A stretch of 63,271 bases of DNA from a virus: IMG/VR virus record IMGVR_UViG_3300008459_009572, positions 1-63,271 of that record; one strand, 5' to 3'. The translations under genes and the position numbers were made by a program. Positions 44,546 to 53,045 of this stretch are shown piece after piece. Under the pieces are notes generated by a model that ran no database searches, was not told the origin of the DNA, and saw only the letters and a program-made list of their open reading frames with translations. Every line of letters begins with the position of its first letter. Within the stretch, counting starts at the first letter, position 1.

Positions 44546-46428
44546 TGAAAAAATTAGTTACGTTTTTATTTATCCTAATATATAATATATCTCTGGCTCA
44601 ATCGGGTTGGGGATATATTAATTATACGTCATATAAAACTCACAACGGAAATGGAAGCCAAACCCAATACGGGCAATTTGCAAACACGGCAGCTGAGTTT
44701 GATAATATGCTGAATACGGCAAACTCCAACACAACAATAACACATACAGGTGAAGTTCCAATTTCCTATTTATATAATGGATCATCACAAGTTCCACGTT
44801 GGTCAAATGATTACTTTGCTTATAAGTTTGAGTTTTGGTTCGTACCACAACAAACTGGAACATATTATTTTGGAACTAATTCAGATGATGCGTCAGATAT
44901 TTTTATAGATGGTATAGCAATAGCAACTTATTATGGTGGACATGGTGCTAGTGGATATCAAACTGGAAGTATTAGTATGGTTGCAGGAAAACGATATAGA
45001 GTGGTTTATAGAGGACAGGAATTTGGTGGAGGTGAAGCTTTCTATTTTCAATGGTATAGACCTGTTGGTGGTTGGGGATATTGGGCAAACGAAGTAACAA
45101 ATATAAATAGTGAACCAACTAAAAAAGTTATGATGAATTTTAATTTTGGAAACACATTAAACAAAACAACATTTTCAGTAGGTTCTACTTTAAGTTCAAC
45201 GGGTTGGGTGGATATAACAAATTTATTAGATAGTGTTAAAATAGCCAGTGGTAATAAAGTAATTTTAAATGGTGGACAAGTTGAATATGCTTATGTAACA
45301 AATTATACTGGTGGGAATATGTTACTAAATATAGATTTAAGAACATTTGGAAATGTAACACCATCATCTATAAATAATATTAAATTATTAGATGTTTATG
45401 AAGGTCCTATTACATATGTAAATAGTAATGCTTATTGGGCAGTTTATACAATTCCTACACAAACATATACTCCTGGAACCTATATTAGAGATATGGGGTC
45501 AGGTAGTTATGCTTTTAAATGTGATGTAACGTATGCTGAAAATATGGTTTATAAACCTCAGTCTGTGACAATGACAACAACTAATACATTATCTACATTA
45601 TATAATAGTATTATTACTGTAACAGATGTTTATTTGGCATTTAAAGAATTTAATAATAGGGGAATATTAAGTAATCAAAGTGGAAATGAATTTGGATATG
45701 GTATCCAATATAAAAATGCTGATATAGATGATAATAATATATTTGATGAATCTGATTGTTTTAGATTATTACAGCATTTAACTGGTGTTAAAAATATAGT
45801 AGATACATTCAATTTAAATAAAACAATAAAATTAATTCCACAAGCTATATATAATACAATTGGAAAATCAAATTGGAATACCTTTTCATCTTATTTAGGT
45901 AATACCTATAATTTTAATATTAATACAAGTAAAGCAACAGATACATTTTATATATCAGCAACTTGGAAAGGTGATATTAACTTATCACATTCATCAATTC
46001 CACCTTCAAACGGTATAACTAACACCAGTGTAGTAAAATTAGGGGTTAAATCTATATCAAATACAATTAATGCTTCAATTATTACTGAGTTAGATAATAA
46101 AGTGTATGCTTATATTACCTTAGATCCACTACAACAAGAATTAGTTGGAACCCAATTTCAATTAAATTACGACAACACAGTATTAAAATTTGAATCAGTA
46201 GAATTTAAAACTAAAGGTAATCCAATAAATTATAGTACAAATAAAAGTAATTATATAAATTTAGGTTCATTAATTAATAATGGTAATACCACATTAGATA
46301 ATACTACTGAATATAAAGTAATATTTACACCAATTATAAATCTAGATAATGTATTAGGTTTAATATCAATAGGTTCTACTGATGCTGTAAATAAAGCAGG
46401 TGTACAATTAAAATTTAAAATAAACTAA
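44545..46428 (+). CDS. Secreted PA14-domain protein with dockerin- and cohesin-like regions
   Basis: 627 residues with a signal peptide ending SLA-Q. Residues about 30-170 form a PA14-like carbohydrate-binding domain (YFAYKFEFWFVPQQTGTYYF, then TNSDDASDIFIDG). Later NADIDDNNIFDESDCFRLLQHL is a dockerin-like loop, and the end (LVGTQFQLNYDNTVLKFESV ... IGSTDAVNKAGVQL) parallels the preceding protein. It likely binds sugars outside the cell. Confidence 0.68.
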   Translation: MKKLVTFLFILIYNISLAQSGWGYINYTSYKTHNGNGSQTQYGQFANTAAEFDNMLNTANSNTTITHTGEVPISYLYNGSSQVPRWSNDYFAYKFEFWFVPQQTGTYYFGTNSDDASDIFIDGIAIATYYGGHGASGYQTGSISMVAGKRYRVVYRGQEFGGGEAFYFQWYRPVGGWGYWANEVTNINSEPTKKVMMNFNFGNTLNKTTFSVGSTLSSTGWVDITNLLDSVKIASGNKVILNGGQVEYAYVTNYTGGNMLLNIDLRTFGNVTPSSINNIKLLDVYEGPITYVNSNAYWAVYTIPTQTYTPGTYIRDMGSGSYAFKCDVTYAENMVYKPQSVTMTTTNTLSTLYNSIITVTDVYLAFKEFNNRGILSNQSGNEFGYGIQYKNADIDDNNIFDESDCFRLLQHLTGVKNIVDTFNLNKTIKLIPQAIYNTIGKSNWNTFSSYLGNTYNFNINTSKATDTFYISATWKGDINLSHSSIPPSNGITNTSVVKLGVKSISNTINASIITELDNKVYAYITLDPLQQELVGTQFQLNYDNTVLKFESVEFKTKGNPINYSTNKSNYINLGSLINNGNTTLDNTTEYKVIFTPIINLDNVLGLISIGSTDAVNKAGVQLKFKIN

Positions 46429-46757
46429 TGAAAAAATTACTTCTAATATTATTTTTAATTGGATGTAAAAAATCAGATATACCACCACCACAAGTTGTAG
46501 ATATATTTAACATTACTCAATCAACAGTTACTAATAATAGCAATTTAGAATTTAAATTAGATAAAGCAGGAGTATATACAATTAAATTAATTGATAAAAA
46601 TACAGAACAGGTCATAACTAGAGAGAGAATTAATGGCAAAGTTGGTGTAAATATTATAAAAATTTATACTAGGACATTACCTGTTAAATATTTATATCTG
46701 GTTTTAGATGATGAAAGTGGCAACCAAGTCAATAAAACAACCATTATAATAAATTAA
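46428..46757 (+). CDS. Small lipoprotein with sorting-domain-like beta fold (1)
   Basis: 109 residues. The lipobox is LFLIGC at residue 13, followed by KKSD. The mature part (AGVYTIKLIDKNTEQVITRE, then NIIKIYTRTLPVKYLYLVL) follows the strand order of type IX secretion C-terminal domains but makes up the whole protein. The next gene is a paralogue. Confidence 0.6.
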   Translation: MKKLLLILFLIGCKKSDIPPPQVVDIFNITQSTVTNNSNLEFKLDKAGVYTIKLIDKNTEQVITRERINGKVGVNIIKIYTRTLPVKYLYLVLDDESGNQVNKTTIIIN

Positions 46758-46760
46758 AAG

Positions 46761-47135
46761 ATGAAAAAAACACTATTAGTATTATTAGGAATAATATTAT
46801 TATTCGCTTGTCGTAAATTCGACACCCCAATTCCTTCACAACCAACCGTAATTGATGAAAGCCTACAAATAAAAAATTCAGTAGGAATTAAATTACAAAG
46901 TCCTTTTGTAACTAATGAAGTATTAATGAATGTAAAATTAGAAACAGCAGGTACAATTACAATTAAAATATTTGATATCTCTAATAGAGTAGTATCTAAA
47001 GAAACTGTAAGTGTAGTTGAAGGCGATAATATATTAAAAGTATATACAACTGCTCTACCTCAATCAGCTTATAGAATTGCTTTATTCAATGCAAATAACA
47101 TCCAATTAGGGATAACCGATTTTAATAAATTATAA
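46761..47135 (+). CDS. Small lipoprotein with sorting-domain-like beta fold (2)
   Basis: 124 residues. The lipobox is ILLFAC near residue 17. The strand pattern AGTITIKIFDISNRVVSKE, then NILKVYTTALPQSAYRIALF, matches the preceding lipoprotein and recalls type IX sorting domains. The two genes probably arose by duplication. Function unknown. Confidence 0.6.
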   Translation: MKKTLLVLLGIILLFACRKFDTPIPSQPTVIDESLQIKNSVGIKLQSPFVTNEVLMNVKLETAGTITIKIFDISNRVVSKETVSVVEGDNILKVYTTALPQSAYRIALFNANNIQLGITDFNKL

Positions 47136-47146
47136 AAATTAAAAAT

Positions 47147-47446
47147 ATGTCAGAAGAACAACAAGAACAATCAACAGGTGGTTCAATTAAGAATATTCTT
47201 ATTGGACTTGTATCTACAATTACCCTCGGTGTAGGTGGTTGGGTTACTACTAAATTAACTGGTGGAGACAAAGAAGAAGATAAACCAGCAGCTACAACTC
47301 CAATTATTATCAACAATAATAATCAACAACAACAAGCAGTAGGTGGTAAAACTGTGATTGTAAAAGAAAAAACAGTAGAAAAACCAGCAGCTCCAGTTAA
47401 GAAAAAAGAAGGTGATGAATTTAAAGAAAAAGAACCAGTATGGTAA
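47147..47446 (+). CDS. Single-pass membrane protein with Lys/Pro tail
   Basis: 99 residues. A hydrophobic helix (IKNILIGLVSTITLGVGGWV) is followed by a long polar tail with an Asn/Gln run and Lys/Glu/Pro-rich segments. It starts the group of membrane proteins before the endolysin; it could take part in lysis, but this is inference. Confidence 0.55.
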   Translation: MSEEQQEQSTGGSIKNILIGLVSTITLGVGGWVTTKLTGGDKEEDKPAATTPIIINNNNQQQQAVGGKTVIVKEKTVEKPAAPVKKKEGDEFKEKEPVW

Positions 47447-48000
47447 ATAATAATCAACCAAGTGGATTTAAAGATCTACTAAATAAAATGATGGCTAGAC
47501 GCTGGTATATTACAGCGTTAGTATTGGGTGGCTTTATATTAATAATAGGGGGTATATTTGCTTCCATTACAGGTAATGTTGTTATTAGAGGTGAATGGAA
47601 AGAACTATTAATGTTATTATTAGGAGCCTTTATTGGTAGCTATGGTAAAATTATAGATTATTGGTTTAGTGATACTGATAAGGATAAAATGTTAGTTCAA
47701 AAAATGGATGAAGAAGATGGTGTTAGTATGGGTAGTGTAAATGATATAAAAGAATCCAATAAACCAGTAACACCACTTATCCCAGATGCCTTTGTAACAG
47801 CAGCAGCTCATGCTCATCAAATTAATTTAGCTGAAAATCAGCAAGAATTTGAACTAAGAAAAGATCAACAAGAACATGAGCAAGAAATGGAAAAATTAGA
47901 ATTTGAATATCAAACTCATCGTCAATGCGAACATGTTTGGGTTGATAGTGATTATGATGGTGATTTAGAATGTGATAAGTGTGGTAAAATAAAAGATTAA
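47440..48000 (+). CDS. Two-helix membrane protein with coiled coil and zinc site
   Basis: 186 residues. Two membrane helices (WYITALVLGGFILIIGGIFA and LLMLLLGAFIGSYGKII) are followed by a coiled coil rich in Gln/Glu (ENQQEFELRKDQQEHEQEME) and a C-terminal Cys/His site (CEHVW ... CDKCGKI). The N-terminal hairpin is holin-like. Confidence 0.58.
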   Translation: MVNNNQPSGFKDLLNKMMARRWYITALVLGGFILIIGGIFASITGNVVIRGEWKELLMLLLGAFIGSYGKIIDYWFSDTDKDKMLVQKMDEEDGVSMGSVNDIKESNKPVTPLIPDAFVTAAAHAHQINLAENQQEFELRKDQQEHEQEMEKLEFEYQTHRQCEHVWVDSDYDGDLECDKCGKIKD

Positions 48001-48018
48001 TAATTAAAAACTAAAAGT

Positions 48019-48258
48019 ATGAAATGGTTAAAATCGCTATTTGATGATAGCAACACAGTCAATGAAAAATCAGTAGTTGGATTTACAGCTTTCTTAATGA
48101 TGGTAGTAACATTAATTGCTGATATTGCAACTGGTGTAATGGGTAAAACAATGCCTATTCACGAGTTTGTATTTGACGGCTTTATGGTGATTGTTTTAGG
48201 TGCATTCGGTATTGCATCTGTAGATAAGTTTATTAATAAGAGAAAAGGTAACGAATAA
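48019..48258 (+). CDS. Putative holin
   Basis: 79 residues with two hydrophobic helices (VVGFTAFLMMVVTLIADIATG and FDGFMVIVLGAFGIASV), a short turn and a charged C-terminus (KFINKRKGNE). Size and layout fit a class II holin, which makes pores for the endolysin encoded 2.5 kb downstream. There is no sequence motif that proves this. Confidence 0.6.
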   Translation: MKWLKSLFDDSNTVNEKSVVGFTAFLMMVVTLIADIATGVMGKTMPIHEFVFDGFMVIVLGAFGIASVDKFINKRKGNE

Positions 48259-48265
48259 ATAATGT

Positions 48266-48985
48266 ATGAAAAATTTATTCATATTATTAAGTTGCTTTTT
48301 ATTAAGCAACATAGTGACTGCTCAAACTATTGGCAGCACAAAAACCGAACAGTACAAAGCGTCTTTCGAAACCAAAGTTGATATATCTCAATTCTTAGAC
48401 TATGACGGTCCAACTATCCCAATACAAATTCTCAAATGCGGTATTGGTGATGAAGTTTATGACCAATATCCTGAACTCAAAGAAAAGAAAGTGGGTTTGG
48501 GTGTGGCTAACATCACGTTGGAATATCTTGAAAATCTTAATCGATTTACATTTACAGAAGACAAAACTGAGATCAAAAACAGAATGGTTAAACAGTTCCA
48601 AGCATCTCAAGCTGGCATTAGTCAAGATAAACTTGATGGTCGTGGTAAAATACGCCTTGCTCACTATTTTGTGGAAATTGAGGTATATGACTGGAGTGTA
48701 AGTGACGATGAAGAAGTAAATTTAAAAGACGGAGTTAAAAATACAATGGTAACTCGTTTAGGATTACAAGTACGCTTTACAAATGCTGAAACAGGAGAAA
48801 TAATAGCAGCTTCAGGTTTAGGTGAAGCTAAAACAACTCGTGAATTAACTCTATTATCAGATGCAACTGTTGATCCTGTTAAATTTAATCAATCAACTGT
48901 ATCAATCGCTACTAAAAAAGCACTCGATATAGCTTGTGCTCGTATCTTAAAACGTATGGTTAGTAAAGGAGTATTTACTAAGTAA
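48266..48985 (+). CDS. CsgG-like exported protein
   Basis: 239 residues with a signal peptide (FILLSCFLLSNIVTA, then Gln). LGVANITLEYLENLNRFTF, VEIEVYDWSVSDD and LQVRFTNAETGEIIAASG follow the order of the CsgG curli-secretion family. There is no lipid-anchor Cys at the cleavage site, unlike CsgG itself. It overlaps the next, outer-membrane-type gene by one base (TAATG), suggesting they act together. Confidence 0.62.
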   Translation: MKNLFILLSCFLLSNIVTAQTIGSTKTEQYKASFETKVDISQFLDYDGPTIPIQILKCGIGDEVYDQYPELKEKKVGLGVANITLEYLENLNRFTFTEDKTEIKNRMVKQFQASQAGISQDKLDGRGKIRLAHYFVEIEVYDWSVSDDEEVNLKDGVKNTMVTRLGLQVRFTNAETGEIIAASGLGEAKTTRELTLLSDATVDPVKFNQSTVSIATKKALDIACARILKRMVSKGVFTK

Positions 48986-50403
48986 TGAAATGGCTATTAG
49001 TATTATTAGTAACATTATTGTTAGCTACTAGTGCTAATAGCCAAACTTATACTCAAACCTTCACTGATAGATGTACTGGGGAAATTAGAGTTGCAACCAC
49101 AACAATTATAAATGGTAATGCAACTGTATCATTCTATAACCAAGTCAAAACATTTACCCCTGTAGAAGTACAAAGTGGAGCTGTTCAAACGTGGCTACAA
49201 ACAACATATGCCACTTACAATTCATTAGCATGTCCAACAAATACAGCCGTACAACAAGCAGTAACCAATACTGTAAGTCAAGCAGCAGCCCAAGCAGCAT
49301 CAGCGGCCGCAAACGCAGCCTCATCCGCTGCTTCAAGTGCAGCAAGTTCTGCAGCGTCATCAGCAGCGTCAAGTGCAAGCTCAAGCGCTTCATCAGCAGC
49401 GTCATCAGCAGCGTCAAGTGCAAGCTCAAGCGCTTCAACTCCTACTTCGAGTACCTCAACTTCACCACCATCATCATCTTCTTCATCATCATCCTCTTCC
49501 TCCCAATCGTCATCCTCTTCTGGATCTTCCTCTTCATCAGGATCAAGCTCGGAGAGCAAACCAGAAAGTTCAAGTTCAAGCAGCGAGCAAAAATCAGAAC
49601 AAAAATCAGAGCAGAAATCGGAACAAAAACAAGAAGAAAAAAAAGAGGAAAGTAAATCTGAGTCTAAAGAAGAAAAAAAAGAGGAGAAGAAAGAAGAAAA
49701 AAAATCAGATAAAAAAGACGATAAAAAGAAAGATGAAAAAAAACAATTAAGATTAAATCCAATATTAATCAACTCAGATTTAACTACAGCACAAACACCA
49801 AATGGTAAATTTGTACCTATTATTTCATTAGGTATGTCTCAATCCTCAGCTACAGGTGAATCAAGTTGGGGCGCTAACACTATGATATTTGCTGATTTAA
49901 AATCATTTGCTCTATCAGCTAATAAAAGTAATTTAGTACTTAAAAACGGACAATTAAAGGCTATTAAAGCATATTCACATACTTATGCTTGGATGAATGG
50001 TATTCCAATGATATTTAGTGGTTATACTTATGTTAAACCCCATCCACAATATGGGACAATTGGATATAATTTATCATTAATTACTATTAAATTAAAAAGT
50101 GAAAATAAAAGCTACTCATACCAATTAGCATCCTCGATAACTACATTTTGGACTAAACCATATAAAATCACCCCAAGATCAAATATATCACCAGGTGTAT
50201 TTTTAATGGCTTCTCCTTATTCATATAATAATAAAAATGGTAGCACCTGGAGTTATAATATAGGTGGGTTAGTAGGAGCAGGGTATAATTATCAGATATC
50301 AAAACGATTCGCATTTGCAATTGATTATAAATTAAATGCATCAACTGCTAAGGGAGCTCCATTATTAAATTTTGTAATGATTGGAGCAAAATCTATGTTT
50401 TAA
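48985..50403 (+). CDS. Outer-membrane-type protein with Ala/Ser and Lys/Glu repeats
   Basis: 472 residues. A signal peptide ends ANS-Q. After a small N-terminal domain, residues about 95-150 are Ala/Ser repeats, about 150-195 are nearly pure Ser/Pro/Thr, and about 195-255 are Lys/Glu/Ser/Asp. The last 200 residues have alternating aromatic/polar strands and an end typical of a small beta barrel (YQISKRFAFAIDYKLNAS ... IGAKSMF). It may sit in the outer membrane with a long periplasmic spacer crossing the cell wall; that is inference. Confidence 0.6.
   Translation: MKWLLVLLVTLLLATSANSQTYTQTFTDRCTGEIRVATTTIINGNATVSFYNQVKTFTPVEVQSGAVQTWLQTTYATYNSLACPTNTAVQQAVTNTVSQAAAQAASAAANAASSAASSAASSAASSAASSASSSASSAASSAASSASSSASTPTSSTSTSPPSSSSSSSSSSSQSSSSSGSSSSSGSSSESKPESSSSSSEQKSEQKSEQKSEQKQEEKKEESKSESKEEKKEEKKEEKKSDKKDDKKKDEKKQLRLNPILINSDLTTAQTPNGKFVPIISLGMSQSSATGESSWGANTMIFADLKSFALSANKSNLVLKNGQLKAIKAYSHTYAWMNGIPMIFSGYTYVKPHPQYGTIGYNLSLITIKLKSENKSYSYQLASSITTFWTKPYKITPRSNISPGVFLMASPYSYNNKNGSTWSYNIGGLVGAGYNYQISKRFAFAIDYKLNASTAKGAPLLNFVMIGAKSMF
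49351..49437. repeat. Tandem 42-bp exact repeat in the Ala/Ser region
   Basis: Positions 49351-49392 and 49396-49437 are identical over 42 bases with a period of 45, keeping the reading frame. This points to a recent tandem duplication that lengthened the spacer of the surrounding gene. Confidence 0.85.
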
Positions 50404-50404
50404 A

Positions 50405-50436
50405 CTTGGTTTGGTCAAAATGTTATCTTATATTTA
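50405..50436 (+). promoter_or_regulatory. Phage promoter before the small lipoprotein
   Basis: CTTG at 50405, 20 bases, then TATATTTA at 50429. The whole 32 bases align closely with the promoter at 8557, including GTCAAAAT and ATCT before the box. Confidence 0.58.
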
Positions 50437-50457
50437 AGTAAATAAATAAATAAAAAT

Positions 50458-50646
50458 ATGAAAAAAGTAATTTTTACATTTGCACTAGGTTTAGTTCTAG
50501 CGTCTTGCGGTTCAAACAACACAACTGTAATCAATACATCTGATTCTACAGTTATTGATAGTACTGCTGTTGCTGATTCAGCTGTTACTGCTGTTGATTC
50601 AAGTGTAGCTGAAATTAAGGCTGCTGGAGACTCTGTAGCAAAGTAA
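50458..50646 (+). CDS. Very small lipoprotein
   Basis: 62 residues. The lipobox LASC follows an 16-residue hydrophobic signal. The mature part is Ser/Thr/Val/Asp-rich with repeated DST/DSA units. It has its own promoter and terminator and lies just before the endolysin, so an outer-membrane lysis (spanin-like) role is conceivable but not shown. Confidence 0.65.
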   Translation: MKKVIFTFALGLVLASCGSNNTTVINTSDSTVIDSTAVADSAVTAVDSSVAEIKAAGDSVAK

Positions 50647-50677
50647 GTCTAGCAATATTTATTGCTGTAAAAAATTC

Positions 50678-50711
50678 AAGGTTGTATATGTAAAGGTATA
50701 CAACCTTTTTT
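50678..50711 (+). terminator. Terminator after the small lipoprotein
   Basis: A perfect 11-bp stem (AAGGTTGTATA with TATACAACCTT), loop of 8, followed by TTTT. A smaller hairpin, AGCAAT-ATTT-ATTGCT, lies just upstream at 50651. Confidence 0.85.
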
Positions 50712-50738
50712 ATACATGTTAATAAATAAAATCTAAAT

Positions 50739-51332
50739 ATGGACTTAAACAAATTAAAAGGACACATCCCAGATGGTGTAATTGCACAAATTCCTGATGT
50801 AATGAAAACATTCGGAATTGACACAGCAGTTGAATTATCTCATTTTTTATCTCAATGTGGTCATGAATCTGCTGGTTTTAAAGTTGTAAATGAAAACCTA
50901 AATTACAGTGCTAAGGGTTTATTAGGTATATTTAAAAAATACTTCCCAACCCAAGCATTAGCCGAGTCATATCAACGCAAACCAGAAAAGATTGCAAATA
51001 AAGTATATGCATCTAGAATGGGTAATGGTGATGAGGCATCAGGTGAGGGTTTTAAATATCGTGGACGTGGTTATATTCAATTAACAGGTAAATCAAATTA
51101 TACTGCTTTTGGTAAAGCAATTGGTGTTGATATAGCTGCTAATCCTGATTTAGTAGCGACTAAATATCCTTTACTATCTGCTGCTTGGTTCTTTTCTAAA
51201 AATTGTTTACCTAAATGTAAAGATGCTTCTGACGCTACTGTAACAGCTGTTACTAAATGTGTTAATGGTGGTACAATTGGTTTACCGGACCGCCTTAAGC
51301 ATTTTAAAGAATATTATAATTTACTTAAGTAA
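50739..51332 (+). CDS. GH19-type endolysin
   Basis: 197 residues, a single chitinase/GH19-like domain. E43 in CGHESAGF is the likely catalytic acid; GNGDEASGEGFKYRGRGYIQLTG contains the second Glu and the family signature. AAWFFSKN and VTKCVNGG follow. Phage proteins of this type cut peptidoglycan glycan strands at lysis. No signal peptide, so a holin is needed for export. Confidence 0.9.
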   Translation: MDLNKLKGHIPDGVIAQIPDVMKTFGIDTAVELSHFLSQCGHESAGFKVVNENLNYSAKGLLGIFKKYFPTQALAESYQRKPEKIANKVYASRMGNGDEASGEGFKYRGRGYIQLTGKSNYTAFGKAIGVDIAANPDLVATKYPLLSAAWFFSKNCLPKCKDASDATVTAVTKCVNGGTIGLPDRLKHFKEYYNLLK

Positions 51333-51364
51333 TTTGGTTATCAAAATAATAAGTTTTATATTTA
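51333..51364 (+). promoter_or_regulatory. Phage promoter after the endolysin
   Basis: TTTG at 51333, 20 bases, then TATATTTA at 51357, with the start codon at 51371 preceded by GGTT. Confidence 0.62.
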
Positions 51365-51370
51365 ATGGTT

Positions 51371-51733
51371 ATGTGGAGAATAAAAAAATTTTTTAAAGGC
51401 ATTAATAATTTAATAAGGTGGTTCCCAATTATCTGGAAAGATAGAGATTGGGACCACTATTATATTTTTGAGATACTCAAATATAAACTCATATTCATGT
51501 CTAATCATATTCGCAAAAATGGCAATCATGTTTCAGCTGAGTATGATGCTAATAAAATGATGTTGTGTGTTAGATTAATTGATAAGATTCAAAATGAAAA
51601 GTATATGGAAGATCTTATCAACAAAGAAAAATTAACAATGGAAGATCTGAATAAAGGAATAGCTAAACAGAATAAAGCAAGAAAATTATTATTTAAATCA
51701 TTAGAACAAAATATAGAAAGATGGTGGGATTAA
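51371..51733 (+). CDS. Unknown basic phage protein
   Basis: 120 residues, basic and Trp-rich at both ends (FPIIWKDRDWDHYYIFEILKY and ERWWD). Mainly helical. The pattern resembles small T4-like phage proteins of unknown role located near thyA. The ATG at 51371 is preferred over 51365 because GGTT-ATG is common here. Confidence 0.55.
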   Translation: MWRIKKFFKGINNLIRWFPIIWKDRDWDHYYIFEILKYKLIFMSNHIRKNGNHVSAEYDANKMMLCVRLIDKIQNEKYMEDLINKEKLTMEDLNKGIAKQNKARKLLFKSLEQNIERWWD

Positions 51734-51879
51734 TTTTACTTATGATAGCAATAACAGCTACAATTTCCTGGTTATGGGCGGGAGGTATTACTTATATGCA
51801 TAAACATCATAAAGATTATAAAGGTGAAGATTTCCTAAATTGGAAAACAGACAAAGAAGATGAAGAACAAGTACTTTGA
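51721..51879 (+). CDS. Small membrane protein (52 aa)
   Basis: One membrane helix (MVGLILLMIAITATISWLWA) followed by a His/Lys/Asp/Glu tail. It overlaps the upstream gene by 13 bases and the downstream gene by 20. Unknown function. Confidence 0.55.
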   Translation: MVGLILLMIAITATISWLWAGGITYMHKHHKDYKGEDFLNWKTDKEDEEQVL

Positions 51880-52033
51880 TCCTCGAATTAGTAGAATAAT
51901 CCAATTAGAATTAATCATTACAGAAGCATTATCTAAAGGTCATAAAGCTAAAGATGATGATGAATTTGAGGAGTATAGAAAGGAATTAAAGCAATTAAGA
52001 AAAGAATTAGATATAAAACGCCAAGCCCAATGA
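51860..52033 (+). CDS. Small coiled-coil protein (57 aa)
   Basis: Mostly charged helix: LELIITEALSKGHKA, then EYRKELKQLRKELDIKRQ. It overlaps the start of thyA by ATGA. Unknown function. Confidence 0.55.
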   Translation: MKNKYFDPRISRIIQLELIITEALSKGHKAKDDDEFEEYRKELKQLRKELDIKRQAQ

Positions 52034-53031
52034 ATAATATAGATCGCCAATATAAAGAATTACTACTTCAGATTATACATTTTGGAGTAGAAAAGAAAGA
52101 TCGTACAGGAACAGGAACTAAATCAATCTTCGGTTGGCAAATCAGACATAATATGAAGGAAGGATTTCCATTGCTCACAACAAAGAAGATGGCTTGGAAA
52201 TCAATTGTAACAGAATTGTTATGGTTCTTAAGAGGTGATACTAATATTAAATTTTTACATGACAATAATTGCCATATATGGGATGGTGATTATGCTAAAT
52301 CAGGTAGAACAGATGGTGAATTAGGACCAATATATGGTAAGCAATGGAGAAAATGGAAAACAGACAAAACATGGAAGGAACATACAGATTTGGGACCAGG
52401 ATATTTAATTACGACTGAACATCCTATCTATATAGATCAAATCCAAAACCTAATCAACGAACTCAAAACAAACCCCGATAGTAGAAGATTAATGGTTAGT
52501 GCTTGGAATGTAGGTGAATTAGATCAAATGGTATTACCACCTTGTCATTATGGATTTCAAGTTTATACAAGAGAGCTAACAACCAAAGAAAGACTAGCCT
52601 ACTATCCAGCAAACAATGCTGCACCGACTAGAGCAATCTCTTTAATGTGGAATCAACGCTCAGTAGATACATTTTTAGGATTACCATTCAATATTGCTTC
52701 ATACGCTTTATTACTTGAAATAATAGCTAAAACAGTAAATATGGTACCTGATGAATTGATTGGTAACTTAGGTGATGTTCATTTATATAATAATCATTTA
52801 GAACAAGCAGCCGAGCAATGTTCAAGACATCCTTATGAATTACCTAAATTAAATATTAATACTGAATTTTGGCCTACTGAAGGTGGTTCATGTGGAGAAG
52901 GACCCTTAGATGCTACTGCAATATTTGAATCATTTAAGAATGATCGTTTTTGTAAATGCCTATTAGAAGATGATATACAATTAGAAAACTACCAGTCACA
53001 TCCATCTATTAAGGCACCACTTTCAAACTAA
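52030..53031 (+). CDS. thyA: Thymidylate synthase
   Basis: 333 residues. It converts dUMP to dTMP using methylene-tetrahydrofolate. Motifs: DRTGTGTKSIFG at the N-terminus, LLWFLRGDTN, the catalytic Cys in LPPCHYGFQVY, RSVDTFLGLPFNIASYA, and DVHLYNNHLEQ. The insert with TDKTWKEHTDLGPGYL is longer than in E. coli ThyA. It works with the dCTP deaminase at 2437 in supplying dTTP. Confidence 0.96.
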   Translation: MNNIDRQYKELLLQIIHFGVEKKDRTGTGTKSIFGWQIRHNMKEGFPLLTTKKMAWKSIVTELLWFLRGDTNIKFLHDNNCHIWDGDYAKSGRTDGELGPIYGKQWRKWKTDKTWKEHTDLGPGYLITTEHPIYIDQIQNLINELKTNPDSRRLMVSAWNVGELDQMVLPPCHYGFQVYTRELTTKERLAYYPANNAAPTRAISLMWNQRSVDTFLGLPFNIASYALLLEIIAKTVNMVPDELIGNLGDVHLYNNHLEQAAEQCSRHPYELPKLNINTEFWPTEGGSCGEGPLDATAIFESFKNDRFCKCLLEDDIQLENYQSHPSIKAPLSN

Positions 53032-53045
53032 ATATATTTATAAAC

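Noticed and set aside
49278-49772. Long open frames on the - strand and in other + frames over the Ala/Ser and Lys/Glu repeats
   Set aside because: Low-complexity codons leave several frames open; only the + frame at 48985 has a signal peptide and a folded C-terminal domain.
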